Assembly: GCA_913049555.1 (NCBI GenBank)
Contig: CAJWYM010000001.1
Coordinates: 55,939-119,938 of the forward strand
Direction of reading: 5' to 3'
From: an uncultured Opitutia bacterium
Lineage (GTDB): Bacteria; Verrucomicrobiota; Verrucomicrobiia; Opitutales; CAJWYM01
DNA: 64,000 nt
The notes below the pieces were generated by a model that did no database searches, was not told where the DNA came from, and worked only from the letters and a program-made list of their open reading frames with translations. Below, piece after piece: positions 8,896 through 17,548 of the stretch. A program made the translations under genes and the position numbers. Numbering within the stretch: position 1 is the stretch's first letter; each line of letters opens with the position of its first letter.

Positions 8896-9003
8896 AAATA
8901 ATTTTTTTTTAAGGTTTTTATAAGTTCTTGAATTATAAATCGGCACGGATTTTAGAAACTTAAGTAAAAATTATTTATTTTTATTAATTTATAGATAGAA
9001 ACC

Positions 9004-9034
9004 AAAAAAAGGCCCCATAATTAAATGGGGCCTT
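9004..9034 (-). terminator. Intrinsic terminator of acs
   Basis: A perfect 10-bp stem, AAGGCCCCAT (9009-9018) with ATGGGGCCTT (9025-9034), has a 6-base loop. Read on the minus strand the stem is followed directly by a run of T (the A-run 9004-9010). It lies 28 bases beyond the acs stop codon. This is the strongest terminator in the window. Confidence 0.85.
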
Positions 9035-9061
9035 GACCAAAATTGGAGTAATGAAAATAAA

Positions 9062-11011
9062 TTAGAACTGTTTTTGGATTTCCTCCACGACACTAGGATC
9101 TGCAAGTGTTGATAAATTTCCAAGTGCTTTGCCTTCTGCGATGTCTCTTAGAATTCTTCTCATAATCTTTCCTGAACGAGTTTTTGGAAGATCTGAAGAG
9201 AAAATTATCTTTTCAGGCAGCGCAAATTTCCCAATTTTCTGAGCAACAAGAGAATTGAGCGCTTTTTTCAGTTCATCATCTGCAATTTTTCCCTCTTTCA
9301 CAGTCACAAAGGAAACGAGGCCTTGACCCTTAATTTCATGAGGAACACCGATGACCGCAGACTCTGCTACTGAAGAATGCTCAATGTTAATGCTTTCAAG
9401 CTCGGCCGTTCCAATCCGGTGGCCAGAAACATTCACCACATCATCGACTCGCCCTAAAATCCAAATATAATCGTCTTCGTCTTTTCTGGCACCATCACCA
9501 GGGAAATAATATTCTCCATTCCATTTGCACCAATAGGTTTCTTTAAACCTCTCGGGATCTCCATAGATTCCACGCAACATTCCTGGCCAAGGTTGTTTGA
9601 TAGACAAAATTCCTGCTCTAACTTCATCCCCCTCCTCAGATAAAACCGCAGGTTCAATCCCGAAAAAAGGCAAAGTTGCACAACCAGGTTTTGTAGGAGT
9701 AACTCCGGGTAGAGGAGACAAAAGAATCCCGCCGGTCTCGGTCTGCCACCAAGTATCGACAATGGGGCACTTTTCCGCACCGATTTTAGTGTGATACCAC
9801 ATCCATGCCTCGGGATTGATGGGTTCTCCAACAGTTCCTAAAAGTCTCAAAGATGAAAGATCGTGTTTGTCTACCCACGAATCTCCCCACTTCATAAATG
9901 CCCGGATGGCAGTTGGGGCCGTATAAAAAACAGAAACTTTATATTTTTCGATGAGATTCCAAAAGCGACTGTTGTCAGGAAAGTTCGGAGCGCCTTCATA
10001 AACCATCAAAGTGGCCGCATTTTGTAAGGGGCCGTAGATGATGTAACTGTGTCCGGTAATCCATCCTATATCTGCAGTGCACCAATAAACATCCTCGGGC
10101 TTTAGATCAAAAATATATTTACTGGTTAAGTAGGTGTAGACCATGTAGCCAGCGGTTGTATGGATAATGCCCTTTGGTTTTCCAGTGGTACCACTTGTAT
10201 ACAATAAGAAAAGCATATCTTCCGCATCCATTTCTTCAGCGGGGCAATCAATTGCTTGGTCTAGAACTAAATCGTGATACCAAATGTCTCGACCCTCTTG
10301 CATAGTGCATGGCATTTCTTTATGAGGATGGCGTTTCACAACGATTTGCTTTTCGATCGTCTTGCAATCCTGAATCCCTAAATCGACAATCTCTTTAAGA
10401 GCCAAAACTTTACCTCTTCGGTAACTGGCGTCCTCTGTAACAATCACTTTAGCCCCTGAGTCTTGAACTCTATCTTTGATGGATTCGGCAGAGAAACCCG
10501 CGAAAATTACAGAATGGACGGCTCCAATCCTAGCACAGGCCAATACAGAAATTATCAATTCTGGAACCATAGGCAAATAGAGGGCTACTCGGTCGCCTTT
10601 TTTGACCCCAAGGCTTTTTAGACCATTGGCAAACTTACAGATTTCACGATGCAAATCTTGATAAGTTAAAACCTTCTCCTCCCCAGGTTCTCCCTCCCAT
10701 ATGACTGCAGCTTTGTTTTTGTTTGGTCCCTCTAAATGCCTGTCAACACAGTTGTAACAGAGGTTGGTCTTTGCGCCTTTATACCAACTAAAGAAAGGCT
10801 TTTTGGAGTCCTCTAAAACCGTGTCCCACTTTTTAAACCAGTGAAGATCGTTTGCAACTTCAGACCAGAATTTTTCTGGGTCTTGAATACTTTGCTGATA
10901 CATCGATTTGTAAGCTTCCATACTTTTAATATGCGCTTTTTCAGAAAATTCTTTGGTTGGAGGAAAACTTCTGTTTTCATCCATTATGGATTCCATATTA
11001 TTTGTGGTCAT
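9062..11011 (-). CDS. acs: Acetyl-coenzyme A synthetase
   Basis: Makes acetyl-CoA from acetate, ATP and CoA through an acetyl-AMP intermediate, in the cytoplasm. The 649-residue protein has the usual Acs length and signatures: AMP-binding loop LLYTSGTTGKPKGI, VDTWWQTETGG, the hinge region around ILGRVDDVVNVSGHRIGTAE, and C-terminal PKTRSGKIMRRILR, whose Lys is the one acetylated in regulated Acs enzymes. The start at 11011 gives MTTNNMESIMDE; a later Met is possible. It is transcribed alone, divergently from the M42 peptidase, and ends at a strong terminator. Confidence 0.97.
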   Translation of the reverse strand: MTTNNMESIMDENRSFPPTKEFSEKAHIKSMEAYKSMYQQSIQDPEKFWSEVANDLHWFKKWDTVLEDSKKPFFSWYKGAKTNLCYNCVDRHLEGPNKNKAAVIWEGEPGEEKVLTYQDLHREICKFANGLKSLGVKKGDRVALYLPMVPELIISVLACARIGAVHSVIFAGFSAESIKDRVQDSGAKVIVTEDASYRRGKVLALKEIVDLGIQDCKTIEKQIVVKRHPHKEMPCTMQEGRDIWYHDLVLDQAIDCPAEEMDAEDMLFLLYTSGTTGKPKGIIHTTAGYMVYTYLTSKYIFDLKPEDVYWCTADIGWITGHSYIIYGPLQNAATLMVYEGAPNFPDNSRFWNLIEKYKVSVFYTAPTAIRAFMKWGDSWVDKHDLSSLRLLGTVGEPINPEAWMWYHTKIGAEKCPIVDTWWQTETGGILLSPLPGVTPTKPGCATLPFFGIEPAVLSEEGDEVRAGILSIKQPWPGMLRGIYGDPERFKETYWCKWNGEYYFPGDGARKDEDDYIWILGRVDDVVNVSGHRIGTAELESINIEHSSVAESAVIGVPHEIKGQGLVSFVTVKEGKIADDELKKALNSLVAQKIGKFALPEKIIFSSDLPKTRSGKIMRRILRDIAEGKALGNLSTLADPSVVEEIQKQF

Positions 11012-11138
11012 AGTATTGTAGCAATTTCAAGAGGTGAATGTGACTCATTGAAGGGGTCCGTAGAGCTTGAGGAGTTCTTATCGAATAATCGAACTCATAT
11101 CTTGTCAATATCTATTCAAAATGATTCAATGATAAATT

Positions 11139-12194
11139 ATGATAGAAACCTTCAAAATTCCTGAATTTTTAGCTGAATTGTTAGAGTCCAGATCCCCCTC
11201 TGGCTTAGAATTAGAGGCTCAAGCAGTTTATCGTAAATGGACAGAGGAAAGTGCAGATACCTACTTGCAGGATGTTTTAGGAAATTGTATTGCTCGGATA
11301 CACTCTTCTAATGATAAAAAGCTTATGCTAGCAGGTCACATCGATGAGTTAGGTCTGATAGTCAAATATATCAACGAAGATGGGTTTGTTTTTTTTGATA
11401 CAATCGGAGGACATGATAAAATTTTAATTTCGGGCAGGAGGGTTCAAATATTAACAGATCGTGGGATTGTAAAAGGCGTTACTGGAAAGCGTGCGATCCA
11501 TTTAATGAGTGAAGCGGATCGTAAAAAAGTGCCTGAACTGCACGAAATGTGGATGGATCTTGGAGTTTCCAGTAAAAAAGAAGCTTTAAAGTTAGTTTCT
11601 ATTGGCGATGTGGCTGTGTATGATCACTCATTGGAAGTAGTGAATGGATCCGTTTGCACGGCTCGGGCTTTTGATGATAAGTCTGGGGCTTACGTAGTGG
11701 GTGAGACTTTAAGAAGATTGGCGACTGAGAAACTTAAAACGCAAGTAATCTCCGTGGCAACGACTCAGGAAGAAATTGGAACTAGGGGGGCAATGACCTC
11801 TGCTTTTAGCTTAAATCCTGATATTGGAATTGCTGTAGATGTTGGACATGCGACCGATTCACCAGATTGTGATAAGAGAAAATACGGGGATTTTAAAATT
11901 GGTTCTGGACCTATTCTTGGGCGTGGTCCCAATATACATCCAATGGTTTTTAAGCACCTCAAAAATTGTGCTGAAAAAATTAAAATTCCTTATCAGGTAG
12001 AGGCAGAACCTAGACCGACTGGAACCGATGCTAGGGCTATTCAAATTGCAGGAAGTGGAGTTGCTACGGGGTTGGTCTCTTTGCCTCTAAGGTATATGCA
12101 CACACCCAGCGAAGTGATGGACATTAAGGATCTAGAGTTTACAATTTCTTTGTTGTGTGAATTTGCAAAATCAATGCATGAAATGGAACTATAA
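11139..12194 (+). CDS. M42-family metallo-aminopeptidase
   Basis: A 351-residue dinuclear-zinc aminopeptidase of the M42 family (glutamyl aminopeptidase/FrvX/tetrahedral peptidase group), expected to trim peptides in the cytoplasm. Metal and catalytic residues are visible: His67 in AGHIDELG, the DD pair at 179-180 in RAFDDKSG, the EE pair at 211-212 in TTQEEIGTRG, Asp234 in AVDVGHATD, and a final His in RYMHTPSE. The family also includes proteins once called endoglucanases, so annotation as a glycosidase should be avoided. It is divergent from acs across 127 bases. Confidence 0.9.
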   Translation: MIETFKIPEFLAELLESRSPSGLELEAQAVYRKWTEESADTYLQDVLGNCIARIHSSNDKKLMLAGHIDELGLIVKYINEDGFVFFDTIGGHDKILISGRRVQILTDRGIVKGVTGKRAIHLMSEADRKKVPELHEMWMDLGVSSKKEALKLVSIGDVAVYDHSLEVVNGSVCTARAFDDKSGAYVVGETLRRLATEKLKTQVISVATTQEEIGTRGAMTSAFSLNPDIGIAVDVGHATDSPDCDKRKYGDFKIGSGPILGRGPNIHPMVFKHLKNCAEKIKIPYQVEAEPRPTGTDARAIQIAGSGVATGLVSLPLRYMHTPSEVMDIKDLEFTISLLCEFAKSMHEMEL

Positions 12195-12272
12195 AACGAT
12201 CCTTAAACTTGGATTTTTTTATAGCTTCGAATCAGTTTCCAGTTCATTTAAGTTGTTTTTAACTACCAAATC

Positions 12273-13136
12273 ATGCCTGTGTCGATCGTTGTTCTTTATT
12301 ACAACAAGATTCATTTAACTAGAGCTTGTCTGGATTCTATAATTTCAAATTATGGAGCTTCTGTTTCTGTTTTTGCCTATGACAACGGATCTCTGCCAGA
12401 AATTACAGGTCAATTGAAACAAGAATACCCCAATGTACTATTTAAAAGAAGTGAAAAAAATAGGGGTTATTCTGGTGGATTTAACAGGGCCCTTCAATGG
12501 GTCTTTTCAGAAGGGGTAGAAAAGGTTTTATTTTTGACAAATGACACCTCTTTGATGGAGGGTGCGCTCGAGTGCTTGAATCAATTTTCAATCACCAATC
12601 ATTGTTCACTCATTGCTCCGTTACTCCTTTCTCATAGAGATTTGAGTCTGGTTGATTCTTATGGGGCCAAGTTTGATCCCAAAACCTATAGCCTTTCTCA
12701 TTTTAAAGATATTGAGGGAGACTTTATACTAGGTGAAAATGAGTATATCCCCGGAACTGCATTGTATATCGATAAAAAAGTTTTCCATTTAATAGGAGGT
12801 TGCGATGAATCCTATTTTATGTATTGGGAAGATGTTGATTTTTGTTTCCGAGCTAGATCTAGGGGAATCCGAATGGGAAGATGTGCCCAGGCCCGAATTT
12901 CACATGGAATTGGCAAAACTTGCCACAAAAAAGCGATTTATACGACTTATTATTTTCAGAGAAATCGAATTAAATTTTGTAAAACATTTTTGAATAATCC
13001 GGATTGGATGCATGCCAGAATTCAATTTAGAGACGAAATTGAAGATAAAATTGAGTTTTACAAGTTGAAACAAGATTTCAAGCGTATGCATTTTTGGATG
13101 GATATTGGAAAAGAATTTGCTCTGTTGAAAAAATAG
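12273..13136 (+). CDS. GT2-family glycosyltransferase
   Basis: A 287-residue family 2 glycosyltransferase. The N-terminus VSIVVLYYNK...CLDSI is the nucleotide-sugar-binding fold, NRGYSGGFNRAL and FLTNDT follow, and GGCDESYFMYWEDVDFCFRA with GTALYI upstream closely matches rhamnosyltransferase-like GT2 enzymes (WbbL type) that use dTDP-rhamnose or similar donors. No membrane segment is seen, so it is likely a peripheral enzyme of cell-surface polysaccharide synthesis. Donor and acceptor cannot be read. It sits between the M42 peptidase gene and the ribosomal-protein operon. Confidence 0.88.
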   Translation: MPVSIVVLYYNKIHLTRACLDSIISNYGASVSVFAYDNGSLPEITGQLKQEYPNVLFKRSEKNRGYSGGFNRALQWVFSEGVEKVLFLTNDTSLMEGALECLNQFSITNHCSLIAPLLLSHRDLSLVDSYGAKFDPKTYSLSHFKDIEGDFILGENEYIPGTALYIDKKVFHLIGGCDESYFMYWEDVDFCFRARSRGIRMGRCAQARISHGIGKTCHKKAIYTTYYFQRNRIKFCKTFLNNPDWMHARIQFRDEIEDKIEFYKLKQDFKRMHFWMDIGKEFALLKK

Positions 13137-13195
13137 TAGAATGGTCTTGCCAATAACTAAGTAGGTGTCCACTATTAAATGTTTTTTAAAGCATT

Positions 13196-13384
13196 ATGCA
13201 AAAGACAAAGAAAGCAATCGTTAAACGATTTAAAGTAACTGGAACCGGGAAACTTATGAGACGGACCCCCGGCCATCGACACTTATTGCGCAAGAAGTCC
13301 GTGCAACGCCGTCGTCGCGCAAGCAACGACAAGTCAGTGTCTCCCGGTTTTACGAAACGTTTAAAAACTGGAATGAATATATAG
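13196..13384 (+). CDS. rpmI: 50S ribosomal protein L35
   Basis: A 62-residue, strongly basic protein with KTKKAIVKRFKVTGTGKL at the N-terminus and the GHRHLLRKKS motif, diagnostic of bL35, a component of the large ribosomal subunit. It is 39 bases ahead of rplT. In many bacteria infC precedes this gene; here a glycosyltransferase does, so the promoter is probably in 13137-13195 or further upstream. No Shine-Dalgarno motif is apparent. Confidence 0.96.
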   Translation: MQKTKKAIVKRFKVTGTGKLMRRTPGHRHLLRKKSVQRRRRASNDKSVSPGFTKRLKTGMNI

Positions 13385-13423
13385 GAACGTAAGTTACTGT
13401 ATCTAACATAGAGAAATAAAGAC

Positions 13424-13801
13424 ATGGCAAGAGCACAAAATGCCCGCGCGACCAACAGACGTCGCAAAAAAGTTTTAAAAAGAGCTAAAGGTTACTTCGG
13501 TAATAAATCACGCTTATACCGTTATGCAGTAGATGCTGTAGAACGCGCTGACAAGTATGCTTATCGCGATAGACGCAAAAAGAAGTCTACGATGCGTCAA
13601 TTGTGGATTGTTAGGATCAATGCCGCTTGTAGACCACAAGGAATCAATTACAGTCGCTTTATGGCGGGTCTCGCTGCTGCTGAAATTAAACTAGACCGCA
13701 AGGCTCTTTCCGAGTTGGCGATCCATGATGAGGCAGCTTTTTCTGCCCTAGTTGAAAAGGCTAAAGAAGCGAATTCTGAAACGGCTTCAAAATCGGAGTA
13801 A
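13424..13801 (+). CDS. rplT: 50S ribosomal protein L20
   Basis: A 125-residue basic protein of bL20 type. The N-terminal basic helix region ([15 protein letters not shown]), the [18 protein letters not shown] block and the C-terminal [10 protein letters not shown] are hallmarks. L20 is an early assembly factor of the large subunit and in some bacteria represses its own operon through an mRNA structure; I found no clear structure of that kind here. It is slightly longer than usual, with an acidic/Ala-rich tail. Confidence 0.97.
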   Translation: MARAQNARATNRRRKKVLKRAKGYFGNKSRLYRYAVDAVERADKYAYRDRRKKKSTMRQLWIVRINAACRPQGINYSRFMAGLAAAEIKLDRKALSELAIHDEAAFSALVEKAKEANSETASKSE

Positions 13802-13855
13802 TCCATTTAGCAATCCAATTATAACCACTTAATAGAAGAAAGGCTCTTTGCCTTT

Positions 13856-14899
13856 ATGGAAAAAAAGCTTCAAGCAATCTTAACCGAAGCCAAAAGTTCC
13901 GAATCTTCAATCCAATCAATGCCTGCCTTGGATCAATTCAAGGCGGGCATTGTTGGTTCTAAAGGTTCGATGACTGAGATTATGAAGGGCATGAAAGCCC
14001 TTCCTAAGGAAGAAAAACCTGAATTCGGTAAAAAAATTAACCTTGTAAAAAAAGAGTTAGAAACTCTTTTTGCTAAGGTGCGAGAGCGGTTGGAGGAGTC
14101 TGATTTAGCAAAAAAATTAGGCCCCCCCGTAGACCCTACTTTACCCTCTCCTAATTTATCAGGGGGTGGACTTCACCCATTGACTCAAATCAGAGAAGAA
14201 ATGGTCGCGACCCTTAATAAAATTGGGTTTTCAGTGGTTGAGGGAACCGAAGCTGAAACGGAATGGTTTTGTTTTGATGCTTTAAATACTCCGGAAGACC
14301 ATCCAGCTAGAGATGAACAAGACACTTTGTTTTTTAATGAAGACACCGTTTTCTCAAATGTTACCAAAAAGGAAGAGGAGAGGTATTTATTGAGAACTCA
14401 TACTTCCTCCGTTCAAATCCGGACTATGTTGGATCGGAAGCCCCCTATTCGAGTGATTGCTCCCGGACGTGTTTTTCGTAGAGACACCGTGGATGCTACA
14501 CACAGTGCTAATTTCCATCAATTTGAAGGCTTATATGTAGATGAGGCAGTCACCGTTCGGGACCTAAAGGCACTTCTTGATTATCTGCTTAAAAGTTTGT
14601 TTGGCGACAAGGTGAAGACACGATTGAGACCCAGTTTTTTCCCTTTTACAGAACCGAGTTACGAAGTGGATTTAATCTCTCCTAATTTAGGAAAATTGAG
14701 CAATCAATGGATCGAGGTTATGGGCTGCGGTATGGTAGACCCAAAAGTCTTTGAATCTGTGGGTTATGAAGGATCTGAAATCTCTGGTCTCGCTTTTGGT
14801 ATTGGCATAGAACGGATTGCAATGCTGCGACACGGGGTGGATGATATTCGTCATTTTTATCAGAACGATTTGCGTTTTTTAAATCAATTCAATCGTTAG
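13856..14899 (+). CDS. pheS: Phenylalanine-tRNA ligase alpha subunit
   Basis: Catalytic subunit of the cytoplasmic alpha2-beta2 enzyme that charges tRNA-Phe. The 347-residue protein has the N-terminal coiled-coil tRNA-contact arm (about 1-90), class II motif 2 region (RVFRRDTVDATHSANFHQFE), the PSYEVD segment, and motif 3 GLAFGIGIERIAML near the C-terminus. It follows rplT by 54 bases and is 13 bases ahead of pheT, the standard arrangement. Confidence 0.97.
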   Translation: MEKKLQAILTEAKSSESSIQSMPALDQFKAGIVGSKGSMTEIMKGMKALPKEEKPEFGKKINLVKKELETLFAKVRERLEESDLAKKLGPPVDPTLPSPNLSGGGLHPLTQIREEMVATLNKIGFSVVEGTEAETEWFCFDALNTPEDHPARDEQDTLFFNEDTVFSNVTKKEEERYLLRTHTSSVQIRTMLDRKPPIRVIAPGRVFRRDTVDATHSANFHQFEGLYVDEAVTVRDLKALLDYLLKSLFGDKVKTRLRPSFFPFTEPSYEVDLISPNLGKLSNQWIEVMGCGMVDPKVFESVGYEGSEISGLAFGIGIERIAMLRHGVDDIRHFYQNDLRFLNQFNR

Positions 14900-14912
14900 G
14901 AGATACTAGTAT

Positions 14913-17348
14913 ATGAAAATTAGTTATAATTGGCTTTGTCAATATGTGGACTTATTAGTCACTCCTGAGGAGTTGGCCGAAGCCCTTCCTATGATCGGAT
15001 TGGAGCTGGATAACATTGAGAAGTTAGGCTTGCCCTCAATTCCTAAGCTTGTGGTTGGAGAGGTTTTGGAGAAAAAGCAACATCCGAACGCCGATCGTTT
15101 GAGTGTGTGTCTAGTAAAACATTCTACCGAGGGATCTACTTCACAAATTGTGTGTGGCGCCAAAAATTTTAAAATTGGAGACAAAGTTCCTTTAGCTCTT
15201 GTAGGAGCAGAATTACCCGGAGGATTTAGAATAAAAGAATCCGAGCTCAGGGGCGTTGCTTCCAGTGGCATGATGTGCAGTGCCAAAGAATTAGGTTTAG
15301 GGGAAGATCATGCAGGACTCATGATTTTGGATGAGACTCTAGAAACGGGTGCCTCTATGAACGATGTCATGGGGGGTGGTGACACTGTTTTTGAGTTAGA
15401 GGTTACTTCCAATCGAGGAGATTGTTTGAGTCAAATTGGGGTAGCCAGAGAGATTGCAGCTTACTATGACATCCCTCTCAGGGAGCATGCAGTCACTCGA
15501 AAGATTCCTTGTAGTCCTAAAGCTTCAGAAGAAAGTTTGATCCAAAGCCTAGAAATCGAGTCGGATCTTTGCCCTTACTATACAGCTGTATCCATTCAAG
15601 GAGTTCAGATTGGCGAAAGCCCGAAGTGGTTGAAGGAATTTTTAGAAAATGTAGGCTTGAGGTCGATAAACAATGTCGTGGATATTACCAATTATGTACT
15701 TTGGGAATACGGACAGCCTCTACACGCATTCGACGCCAGCAAAATAGAAGGTGAAAAGATCGTTGTCCGCAAAGCCACTCCCAATGAGAAGATCACAACT
15801 TTAGAGGGTGTTGAAAGAGAATTAGACAATGAAATGCTGGTCATTGCGGATGCTGAAAAGCCACTTGTAATTGCAGGGGTTCTCGGAAGTTTAGTGGCGG
15901 AAGTAGACAATTCATCCGTGGATATACTTTTAGAAAGTGCTTATTTCAATCCAGCTTCCATTCGAAAGACTTCCAGAAAGTTAGCTCTTTCTACGGACAG
16001 TTCTCATCGCTTTTCAAGAGATGTGGATCCTGCGGGAGTTAAAAAAGCGACCCTTCGAGCCGTTGAACTGATTCTTCAATTGGCAGGTGGGCAGGTGTCC
16101 GGTCCAATGATAGTTCATGGAGAACCTGGATCAGAGGGTAGAAAGATTCGAGTGACTGAGCAATATGTAGAGAAGATACTCGGCTTTTCGATCAGAAAAG
16201 AAGAGATATCAGACATTTGTCGAAGGCTAGGATTTACCGCTGATATTATTCATGAGGAAATTGTGGTTTTCGTGCCTTCTTTCAGAAGAGAGGTAGATCG
16301 TCCAATTGATTTGGTGGAGGAAATTTTAAGAATTTACGGCACGGAAAGAATTCCTGCGAAGCGAGTCAGTTTTAATGCTACTGGGGAGCAAGACGACCCG
16401 ATGGATCAAAAACTATCGAAGATTCGAAATCGTCTGGCTAGTGAGCATTTCCAAGAGTGTCAAAATTATACTTTACGGAATGTTAAGGATCTAAAAAATT
16501 GGTTTGGGGATGAAAATACCCAGAGCCTTAAATTGGCCAACCCCTTGAACGCAGATCAAACTCACATCCGAGCTTCCTTATTGCCTGGTTTATTGGGCAA
16601 TCTACAGTTCAATATAAGCAACGGCAACTCTCCTAAAAGGCTTTTTGAGGTGGGGCATGTTTTTCGTTCGCAAAGTGGTAAAATTGCTGAACTGATCTCT
16701 GTATCATTCATTATGACACAAGAATCTTTGGCTAGAACTTGGTTGCGCCGTGAGCCGATTGATTTCTTTTCTGTGAAAGGATTTGTGGAATCGATTCTCT
16801 CAGAGATGGGGATCGATCCGAAACGAGTTCAATACCTTCCGCAGGTAACTAGTGATCTTTGGCAAGAGGAACATGCGGCTTCCTATGGATCTGTATTTCG
16901 AGAGCAAATTGAAGTATCATTGGGTTTACTAAATTTGAAGTCCCTTAAAAATTGGGATTTGAAAATCCCAATTTTTGGAGCAGAGATCGTGATACAACCA
17001 AAACAATTGTTGAAGGTCTCCTCCATTGTTGGATTTAAACCGATCACAACCTATCCATCTGTTAGTAAAGATTTGGCTTTGGTTGTTGATCATGAAATCT
17101 TATCCATAACTGTTCAAAAAGAATTGGCAAAGATTTGTAAAAAGGCGACTCCTAAGGAATTCTCGGTGACTGGAATTGAGCCTTTTGATTTCTATCAAGG
17201 AGAGGGACTTCCTGAGGGTAAAAAGAGTTTAGCATTCGCAATCAACTTTAAATCTCCAGATCGCACCTTAAAGGACAAAGAGGTGAATCAAGCTTTTGAT
17301 AAAATACAGTCTCTCTTAGCGGATACAACAGATTACACGCTTCGTTGA
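14913..17348 (+). CDS. pheT: Phenylalanine-tRNA ligase beta subunit
   Basis: Partner of PheS; contributes tRNA binding and editing of mischarged Tyr-tRNA-Phe. The 811-residue protein shows the EMAP-like tRNA-binding domain (about 40-150, with HPNADRLSVC), the B3/B4 editing region (about 210-390, GLRSINNVVDITNYV), the B5 domain (about 400-480), a class II-like core, and a C-terminal FDX-ACB anticodon-binding domain (about 715-811, TYPSVSKDLALVVD). It has one of the few clear Shine-Dalgarno motifs (AGGAGA, ten bases upstream). The gene ends just before a stem-loop terminator. Confidence 0.97.
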   Translation: MKISYNWLCQYVDLLVTPEELAEALPMIGLELDNIEKLGLPSIPKLVVGEVLEKKQHPNADRLSVCLVKHSTEGSTSQIVCGAKNFKIGDKVPLALVGAELPGGFRIKESELRGVASSGMMCSAKELGLGEDHAGLMILDETLETGASMNDVMGGGDTVFELEVTSNRGDCLSQIGVAREIAAYYDIPLREHAVTRKIPCSPKASEESLIQSLEIESDLCPYYTAVSIQGVQIGESPKWLKEFLENVGLRSINNVVDITNYVLWEYGQPLHAFDASKIEGEKIVVRKATPNEKITTLEGVERELDNEMLVIADAEKPLVIAGVLGSLVAEVDNSSVDILLESAYFNPASIRKTSRKLALSTDSSHRFSRDVDPAGVKKATLRAVELILQLAGGQVSGPMIVHGEPGSEGRKIRVTEQYVEKILGFSIRKEEISDICRRLGFTADIIHEEIVVFVPSFRREVDRPIDLVEEILRIYGTERIPAKRVSFNATGEQDDPMDQKLSKIRNRLASEHFQECQNYTLRNVKDLKNWFGDENTQSLKLANPLNADQTHIRASLLPGLLGNLQFNISNGNSPKRLFEVGHVFRSQSGKIAELISVSFIMTQESLARTWLRREPIDFFSVKGFVESILSEMGIDPKRVQYLPQVTSDLWQEEHAASYGSVFREQIEVSLGLLNLKSLKNWDLKIPIFGAEIVIQPKQLLKVSSIVGFKPITTYPSVSKDLALVVDHEILSITVQKELAKICKKATPKEFSVTGIEPFDFYQGEGLPEGKKSLAFAINFKSPDRTLKDKEVNQAFDKIQSLLADTTDYTLR

Positions 17349-17375
17349 CGAAAGCTTAATGGGTCAATAATAGTA

Positions 17376-17404
17376 AATTCCATTCTTTATGGAATTGGTT
17401 TTTA
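17376..17404 (+). terminator. Terminator of the rpmI-rplT-pheST operon
   Basis: A perfect 8-bp stem, AATTCCAT (17376-17383) with ATGGAATT (17389-17396), encloses a five-base loop and is followed by GG and five T. It lies 28 bases after the pheT stop. Confidence 0.7.
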
Positions 17405-17548
17405 GTGCATTTAAGGTTTGAATTTAATTTTAAGATGAAATTAAAAAATTAGAGTAGAACCATTCAGGTTTTACTTATCTAAATAGAATTGTAATCTAAA
17501 CTAACTTCATTTTAAAAACTCTAAAACTTAGTTACTGGTTCTTTATTT

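Noticed and set aside
8672..8923. Open frame of 83 codons on plus strand between gspG and acs
   Set aside because: It overlaps the slightly better minus-strand frame; no motif or initiation signal favours it.
11139..12194. Endoglucanase (cellulase M) function for the M42 protein
   Set aside because: The metal-binding pattern is that of M42 aminopeptidases; the older cellulase label for this family is not supported by structure or assays.
12217..12226. TTCGAATC resembling a tRNA T-loop (also at about 39967)
   Set aside because: No acceptor stem, anticodon arm or CCA around either; no tRNA gene can be folded.
13137..13423. L20-type autoregulatory leader before rpmI-rplT
   Set aside because: I could not find a convincing pseudoknot or rRNA-like structure, and infC, which usually carries it, is absent.
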